From AC-32 sp963766375 (GTDB lineage Bacteria; Actinomycetota; Thermoleophilia; Gaiellales; Gaiellaceae), in the NCBI GenBank assembly GCA_963766375.1, contig CAVXZG010000003.1, positions 1 to 34,441 on the forward strand: 34,441 nt of DNA, read 5' to 3'. A program made the translations under genes and the position numbers. Shown one piece after another: positions 29,786 through 34,441 of this stretch. The notes under the pieces were generated by a model that was not told the origin of the DNA, made no database searches, and worked only from the letters and a program-made list of their open reading frames with translations. Numbering within the stretch: position 1 is the stretch's first letter; each line of letters opens with the position of its first letter.

Positions 29786-30487
29786 ATGCTGAAAGAGCAA
29801 AAAGAGCGAGTAGTCGAGCAGCTGGCCCAGCGCCTGCGCGACTCGGAGACCCTGATGGTCGCCGATTACCGCGGCCTGACGATGCCGGAGATCGACGAGC
29901 TGCGCACCCGCCTGCTGGAGGCCGGCGCGCGCTTCACCGTGGTCAAGAACACGCTCACGCGTCTCGCGGCCGAGGCCGCGGGCAAGCCAGAGGTACTCGA
30001 GCTGATCGACGGGCCGACTGCGATCGCCTTCCTGAACGCTGAGGGTGATCCCGCAGCCGTGGCCAAGGTGCTGAACGACACGGCCAAGGCGCACGACGTG
30101 CTCGTCATCCGCGGAGGCCTGCTCGAGGGCAGCGTGGTCGGCGATGTCGAGATCAAGCGGCTCGCCACGCTCCCGCCGGCCGACGTGCTCCGGGCCCAGC
30201 TCGTGGGCGCGGTGGCCGCGCCGCTGACGACCGTGGTCGGGCTGTTCGCAGCGCCGCTGCGCGACCTCGTCGGCGTGATCGACGCCCGCATCCGCCAGCT
30301 CGAGGAGCAGGGCGAAACGGTTCCGGAGCCGGAAGCGGAGGCCGCGCCCGAAGAGGCGGCTCCAGAGGAGCCGGAGGCAGAGGCAGCGGCGGAAGAGCCT
30401 GCTGCGGAGGAAGCATCAGACGATCAGACAGAAGAGCCGTCGGCCGATGCCGATTCGGCCGAGCAAGAGGAGGAGCAGAGTGGCTAA
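29786..30487 (+). CDS. rplJ: 50S ribosomal protein L10 with long acidic tail
   Basis: A 233-residue L10. The conserved part (residues about 1-178) has LMVADYRGLTMPEIDELRTR, ARFTVVKNTLTRLAAE and LRDLVGVIDARIRQLEEQGE, and its C-terminal helix binds L7/L12 dimers. After that come about 55 residues made almost wholly of Glu, Ala, Pro and Asp, longer than the usual 165-180-residue protein. Such tails recur in some actinobacterial ribosomal proteins; the role is unknown. ATG 29786 follows GAAGAGGTG and the L10 leader. The stop overlaps the rplL start by 8 nt. Confidence 0.96.
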   Translation: MLKEQKERVVEQLAQRLRDSETLMVADYRGLTMPEIDELRTRLLEAGARFTVVKNTLTRLAAEAAGKPEVLELIDGPTAIAFLNAEGDPAAVAKVLNDTAKAHDVLVIRGGLLEGSVVGDVEIKRLATLPPADVLRAQLVGAVAAPLTTVVGLFAAPLRDLVGVIDARIRQLEEQGETVPEPEAEAAPEEAAPEEPEAEAAAEEPAAEEASDDQTEEPSADADSAEQEEEQSG

Positions 30488-30866
30488 GACCGATACCGAG
30501 AAGCTCGTCGAGCAGCTGGGGACGATGACCGTCCTCGACCTCGTCGAGCTCAAGAGCAAGCTCGAAGAGGAGTGGGGCGTCAGCGCAGCTGCACCGGTCG
30601 CGGTGGCGGCTGCGGGTGGCGCTCCGGCCGGCGACGGCGCCGCGGTGGAGGAGAAGAGCTCCTTCGACGTCGTGCTCACGAACGCCGGCGACAAGAAGAT
30701 CCAGGCGATCAAGGTCGTCCGCGCGATTACCGGCCTGGGCCTCAAGGAGGCCAAGGACCTCGTGGACGGCGCGCCGAACCCGGTCAAGGAAGGCGTGCCT
30801 CAGGACGAGGCCGACCAGATCAAGGCGCAGCTCGAGGAAGCCGGCGCCACGGTCGAGGTCAAGTAG
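30480..30866 (+). CDS. rplL: 50S ribosomal protein L7/L12
   Basis: A 128-residue L7/L12: N-terminal dimerisation domain (KLVEQLGTMTVLDLVELKSK), an Ala/Gly-rich hinge (AAAPVAVAAAGGAPAGDGAA), and the C-terminal factor-binding domain (FDVVLTNAGDKKIQAIKVVR, ITGLGLKEAKDLVDGAP). GTG 30480 overlaps the rplJ stop and follows GAGGAG; an upstream in-frame ATG (30447) would add residues foreign to L12. Multiple copies bind L10 and recruit elongation factors. A GC-rich hairpin follows the gene. Confidence 0.97.
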   Translation: MAKTDTEKLVEQLGTMTVLDLVELKSKLEEEWGVSAAAPVAVAAAGGAPAGDGAAVEEKSSFDVVLTNAGDKKIQAIKVVRAITGLGLKEAKDLVDGAPNPVKEGVPQDEADQIKAQLEEAGATVEVK

Positions 30867-30879
30867 TCAGCAGTGATTC

Positions 30880-30906
30880 CGAGGGGCCGCCCGGGGCGGC
30901 CCCTCG
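30880..30906 (+). terminator. GC-rich hairpin after rplL
   Basis: A perfect 12-bp stem, CGAGGGGCCGCC against GGCGGCCCCTCG, with a 3-nt loop, 13 bp after the rplL stop. There is no T-tract, so termination may be partial, letting some transcripts continue towards rpoB. Confidence 0.75.
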
Positions 30907-31041
30907 CGTGTCCGAACCGCCTTTGTAAGCCCTCCGTAAGCGTTTCTCACTCGTTCGAGGGAAAAGCGCCGGCAGGGCGCAGGTCGAGGCCGACAACACC
31001 GTCAGTTGGGTGTACCCCTAACCCCTACGGAGGTCATAAGC

Positions 31042-31485
31042 ATGCGGTTCAAGTTCCTCGTTCTCGCCCTCGTCGCCTCGCTGGTCGCGGTTTCTGCGGC
31101 CATTGCCGGCGATCATCCCGGCAAGGGCCCGAAGCCGAAAACCGGCCCGGGCTGCAAGCCGGCGGTGACGGTCATGCTCGCCGGAGTGCTGGCAGCTGAC
31201 GCCGATCCCCAGGACGCCGACACGTCCTTCACGCTGACCGTGCAGCGCTCGAACAAGCACGGCCGCGCCTACAAGCTGGCCGGCACCGCGACGATTGCGG
31301 TCGACGCCAAGACCAAGGTCAGAAGGCAGGGCGCGCACAACCTCGGCGCGCTGGCGCCGAACGACCGCGTCCACGTGACGGCCAAGGTCTGCAAGGCCGA
31401 CCTCAAGAACGGCGCCACGCCGGATCTGACGGCACGCAAGATCGGCGCACACCCGGCGGAAGCCGCCGCGCCGGTTACCCCCTAG
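31042..31485 (+). CDS. secreted small protein of unknown function between rplL and rpoB
   Basis: About 147 residues. It has a clear signal peptide (FKFLVLALVASLVAVSAAIAG, cleavage near AIA-GD), a basic Pro/Lys segment (HPGKGPKPKTGPG), and a beta-rich domain with VTVMLAGVLAADADPQDA, FTLTVQRSNKHGRAYKLAGT, VDAKTKVRRQG and DRVHVTAKVCKADLKNG. This pattern resembles small OB-fold, DUF5666-like secreted domains, but I cannot name a family with confidence. Two Cys could form a disulfide. ATG 31042 has ACGGAGGT at good spacing, which marks it over ATG 31006. Hairpins on both sides make it a unit of its own within the ribosomal cluster. Confidence 0.75.
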   Translation: MRFKFLVLALVASLVAVSAAIAGDHPGKGPKPKTGPGCKPAVTVMLAGVLAADADPQDADTSFTLTVQRSNKHGRAYKLAGTATIAVDAKTKVRRQGAHNLGALAPNDRVHVTAKVCKADLKNGATPDLTARKIGAHPAEAAAPVTP

Positions 31486-31504
31486 CCCTCGGCTAGAAGC
31501 GGAT

Positions 31505-31532
31505 CCAGAGGCGTCCGAAAGGGCGCCTCTGG
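31505..31532 (+). terminator. hairpin after the secreted-protein gene
   Basis: CCAGAGGCG pairs with CGCCTCTGG across a loop of about 10 nt, 20 bp after the stop codon. There is no clear T-tract. Confidence 0.7.
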
Positions 31533-31595
31533 CGCGTCTGGAGCCGAAGCTCTATAGTGACTCGACGCATCCGGGCGGCCACCCGTCGCTCGGCC

Positions 31596-31625
31596 TTGCG
31601 CAGCGTCCCACTCATTCGCTATTCT
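31596..31625 (+). promoter_or_regulatory. possible sigma-70-type promoter of rpoB
   Basis: TTGCGC (31596-31601), 18 nt, TATTCT (31620-31625), about 70 bp ahead of the rpoB start. The rest of the 213-bp gap upstream of rpoB holds a hairpin at 31505-31532 and nothing else recognised. The match is moderate. Confidence 0.3.
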
Positions 31626-31698
31626 TGGCGGTTCCGCGCCGACGTTCGCCTGTCCGCATCTCGAAGACATTCCAAGCCCTTAAGGGAGGCATCCCCAT

Positions 31699-34441
31699 TT
31701 GACCACCAGGGTCGCTGCGCCTCGCGCGCGCAAAACGTTTTCACGCCTCAAGCACGTCCTCGATCTTCCGAACCTGATCGACATCCAGAAGGCTTCGTTC
31801 GACTGGTTCCTCAACGAGGGCCTGCGAGAGACGATCGACGACATCTCTCCGATCGAGGACTACACCGGCACACTCGCCGTGGAGTTCGGCGAGTACAAGT
31901 TCGGTGAGCCCCCCGTCACCATCCAGGAGTGCCGTGAGAAGGATCTGACCTTCCAGGCGCCGCTCTCGATGACCGTCCGCTTCGTGAACAAGGAGACGGG
32001 CGAGATTCGCGAGCAGACCGTCTTCATGGGCGACTTCCCGATGATGACCGAGTGGGGTACGTTCATCATCAACGGCACCGAGCGCGTGATCGTGACGCAG
32101 CTCGTCCGCAGCCCGGGCGCCTACCTGATGGAGCCGAAGGACCCGGCGAAGCAGGTCTTCACGGCCAACCTGATGCCGAGCCGCGGCTCGTGGCTCGAGC
32201 TCGAGATCGACAAGAAGGGCATCGTCTACGCGCGCATCGACCGCAAGCGGAAGCTGCCGATCACGACGCTGCTCCGGGCGCTCCCGGAGGAGGACCCGAC
32301 CACCGGCTGGAAGCTGGACACGGGCTCCAACGAGGCGATCATGAAGCTCTTCGGCAACTCGCTCTACATCGCCAACACGCTGGAGAAGGACCCGTCGTCG
32401 CACGAGGACGAGGCGCTGATCGAGGTCTTCAAGAAGCAGCGGCCGGGCGAGCCGCCGACGCTCGACAACGCGCGGAACCTGCTCAAGTCGCTCTTCTTCG
32501 ACCCGAAGCGCTACGACCTGACCAAGGTCGGTCGGTACAAGCTGAACCAGCGCCTCGGCGTGGACGTGCCCGACGACGTGCGCGTGCTGACGACGCAGGA
32601 CATCCTCTCACTCGTCCAGAAGCTCGTGGACCTGCCGGAGAAGCTCGGCGTCGACCCCGAGTCGAAGGACTTCGCCGCCGACGCGATCGTGCTCCCGCGC
32701 GATGCGATCCGCGGTGAGCTCGACGAGTACGAGCACTTCGGCAACCGGCGTCTGCGCACCGTCGGGGAGCTGATCCAGGAGGCCTTCCGGGTTGGGCTCT
32801 ACCGCATGGAGCGCGTCGTCCGTGAGCGGATGACCACGGAGGACGTGGACACGATCACGCCGCAGACGATCATCAACATCCGGCCCGTGGTCGCTGCGCT
32901 GAAGGAGTTCTTCGGCTCCTCGCAGCTCTCGCAGTTCATGGACCAGACGAACTCTCTCGCCGGGCTCACGCACCGGCGGCGGCTCTCGGCGCTCGGCGCC
33001 GGTGGCCTCACGCGCGAGCGCGCGCCGATCGAGGTGCGCGACGTGCATCCGACCCACTACGGGCGCATGTGCCCGATCGAGACGCCTGAGGGCCCCAACA
33101 TCGGCCTGATCGGCTCGCTCGCCTCGTTCGCGACCGTCTCCGAGTTCGGCTTCGTCCAGACGCCGTACCGGAAGGTCACGGGCGGAAAGGTGACGGACGA
33201 CATCGTCTACCTCGACGCGGCCGAGGAGGCCCAGTACACGATCGCCCAGGCGAGCGCGGTGGTCGACGAGAAGACCGGGCGCTTCGTGGACGAGATGGTG
33301 CTCTGCCGCTCCCGCGAGGGCGAGGCGGTCACCGCGCGCCCGAAGGACGTGGAGTTCATGGATGTCGCGCCGGCGCAGATCGTCTCGGTCGCGACCGCGC
33401 TGATTCCGTTCCTCGAGCACAACGACGCAAACCGCGCGCTGATGGGCGCGAACATGCAGCGCCAGGCGGTGCCGCTGATGATCACCCAGTCGCCGCTCGT
33501 CGGCACCGGCCTCGAGTACCGCGCCGCCGTGGACACCGGCGACGTGATCCTGGCGGACGAGGGGGGCACGGTCGTGGACGTCGACGCCGACCGGATCGTG
33601 GTCGACGGCAAGAACGGCAAGGACTCCTATCCGCTGACGAAGTTCATGCGCTCGAACCAGGGCACGCTGATCCACCAGAAGCCGATCGTCGGCCTGGGGG
33701 ACAAGGTGCGGGCCGAGCAGGTGCTGGCGGACGGCAGCTCCACCGACCAGGGCGAGCTCGCGCTCGGCGCGAACCTGCTCGTCGCCTTCATGCCGTGGGA
33801 GGGCTACAACTTCGAGGACGCAATCGTGATCTCGGAGCGGCTCGTCAAGGAGGACGTGCTCTCCTCGATTCACATCCACGAGTACGAGATCGACGCCCGT
33901 TCGACCAAGCTGGGCGACGAGGAGATCACGCGCGACATCCCGAACCGCTCGGAGGAGTCGCTCAGCGACCTCGACGAGAGAGGCGTGGTGCGCATCGGGG
34001 CCGAGGTCGGCTCCGGCGACCTGCTCGTCGGCAAGGTCACGCCCAAGGGCGAGACCGAGCTGACGGCCGAGGAGAAGCTGATCCGCGCGATCTTCAAGGA
34101 GAAGGCGCGCGAGGTCCGCGACACCTCGCTCAAGGTCCCGCACGGCGAGGGCGGCAAGGTGATCGACGTGAAGACGTTCTCGCGCGAGGCGGGCGACGAC
34201 CTCTCGCCGGGCGTGAACGAGCTCGTGCGCGTGTACGTGGCGAAGAAGCGCAAGATCGCCGAGGGCGACAAGCTCGCCGGCCGCCACGGCAACAAGGGCG
34301 TGATCGCCAAGATCGTGCCGGACGAGGACATGCCCTTCCTGGAGGACGGGCGGCCCGTGGACGTCGTGCTCAACCCGCTCGGCGTGCCGAGCCGGATGAA
34401 CATCGGCCAGATCCTCGAGACGCATCTCGGGTGGGCGGCCG
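31699..34441 (+). CDS. rpoB: DNA-directed RNA polymerase subunit beta (partial, runs off the window)
   Basis: 914 codons of the beta subunit are present; the 3' end lies outside. Seen: KHVLDLPNLIDIQKASFDWF, TFIINGTERVIVTQLVRSPG, the rifampicin pocket GSSQLSQFMDQTNSLAGLTH and RRRLSALGAGGLTRERAP, EVRDVHPTHYGRMCPIETPE, NFEDAIVISERLVKEDVL, and KRKIAEGDKLAGRHGNKGVI near the active centre. TTG 31699 is the start: AGGGAGG lies at good spacing and the translation then begins just before the first conserved block. In the rifampicin region, Thr, Ser, Ala and Ala replace E. coli N518, P520, S522 and P535, while D516, H526 and S531 are kept. rpoC is expected next. Confidence 0.97.
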   Translation, partial: MTTRVAAPRARKTFSRLKHVLDLPNLIDIQKASFDWFLNEGLRETIDDISPIEDYTGTLAVEFGEYKFGEPPVTIQECREKDLTFQAPLSMTVRFVNKETGEIREQTVFMGDFPMMTEWGTFIINGTERVIVTQLVRSPGAYLMEPKDPAKQVFTANLMPSRGSWLELEIDKKGIVYARIDRKRKLPITTLLRALPEEDPTTGWKLDTGSNEAIMKLFGNSLYIANTLEKDPSSHEDEALIEVFKKQRPGEPPTLDNARNLLKSLFFDPKRYDLTKVGRYKLNQRLGVDVPDDVRVLTTQDILSLVQKLVDLPEKLGVDPESKDFAADAIVLPRDAIRGELDEYEHFGNRRLRTVGELIQEAFRVGLYRMERVVRERMTTEDVDTITPQTIINIRPVVAALKEFFGSSQLSQFMDQTNSLAGLTHRRRLSALGAGGLTRERAPIEVRDVHPTHYGRMCPIETPEGPNIGLIGSLASFATVSEFGFVQTPYRKVTGGKVTDDIVYLDAAEEAQYTIAQASAVVDEKTGRFVDEMVLCRSREGEAVTARPKDVEFMDVAPAQIVSVATALIPFLEHNDANRALMGANMQRQAVPLMITQSPLVGTGLEYRAAVDTGDVILADEGGTVVDVDADRIVVDGKNGKDSYPLTKFMRSNQGTLIHQKPIVGLGDKVRAEQVLADGSSTDQGELALGANLLVAFMPWEGYNFEDAIVISERLVKEDVLSSIHIHEYEIDARSTKLGDEEITRDIPNRSEESLSDLDERGVVRIGAEVGSGDLLVGKVTPKGETELTAEEKLIRAIFKEKAREVRDTSLKVPHGEGGKVIDVKTFSREAGDDLSPGVNELVRVYVAKKRKIAEGDKLAGRHGNKGVIAKIVPDEDMPFLEDGRPVDVVLNPLGVPSRMNIGQILETHLGWAA

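Noticed and set aside
31553..31558. TATAGT as the rpoB -10 box
   Set aside because: No plausible -35 sequence at the right distance; the box at 31620 was preferred.
32608..34425. 605-codon minus-strand open frame across rpoB
   Set aside because: Shadow of rpoB; its composition reflects complementary codons.
1..34441. CRISPR arrays, insertion sequences, integrases, toxin-antitoxin pairs or phage genes
   Set aside because: No regularly spaced repeats, transposase motifs or integrase signatures were seen on either strand.

Overview
The window is high-GC DNA with many GTG starts and one TTG start, and it ends in the classical run tRNA-Met, rpmG, secE, nusG, rplK, rplA, rplJ, rplL, rpoB. It also carries a full type IV pilus (T4P) gene set but no secretin, outer-membrane or flagellar gene. 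This combination suggests a monoderm, deep-branching actinobacterium, probably of the Thermoleophilia (Gaiellales/Solirubrobacterales type). That placement is inference from gene content, not from a database search.

Layout. (1) 1-5935 is a loose mixture: an archaeal-type CTP-dependent riboflavin kinase, a berberine-bridge-type FAD oxidoreductase, a methyltransferase remnant, a cupin, tRNA-Thr(GGT), an adenylate-cyclase-like protein fused to a hydrolase domain without its nucleophile, tRNA-Tyr(GTA) and a hypothetical protein. (2) 5971-26006 is a T4P island. It holds a membrane protein; pilT1 with a fused lytic transglycosylase/M23 peptidase, a PASTA-like protein and minor pilins; prepilin peptidase pilD; pilB; a decayed LanC-like gene; a thioredoxin-fold membrane protein with a small partner; three tandem major pilins; pilT2-pilM-pilN-pilO with a PilP-like gene; a PilV-like minor pilin; and pilC. 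(3) 25862-27294 holds pdxH and a creatininase-family amidohydrolase, both on the minus strand. (4) 27344-34441 is the ribosomal protein/RNA polymerase cluster with an L10 leader and a secreted protein inserted between rplL and rpoB. rpoB runs off the window.

How the parts work together. PilD processes the major pilins and the PilV/W/X-like minor pilins. PilB and two PilT ATPases drive extension and retraction through PilC. PilM/N/O and the PilP-like protein form the inner alignment complex. With no secretin, the wall hydrolase and PASTA-like protein made with pilT1 are good candidates for opening the peptidoglycan for the pilus (inference).

Most unusual signals. (a) The same promoter-like string, T(C/A)A(A/G/C), 16 nt, then GCCGATA or GCCGATC, precedes at least seven separate T4P transcription units. 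It resembles sigma-28 (FliA/SigD/WhiG) promoters, and several copies put the predicted transcription start on or beside the start codon, so leaderless mRNAs are likely. (b) A dispersed structured repeat of about 147 bp occurs twice, each time 3-4 nt after the stop codon of a minus-strand gene. (c) Two major pilin genes share a 229-bp identical stretch, which suggests gene conversion. (d) Frameshifts cluster in pilX, pilM and the LanC-like gene.
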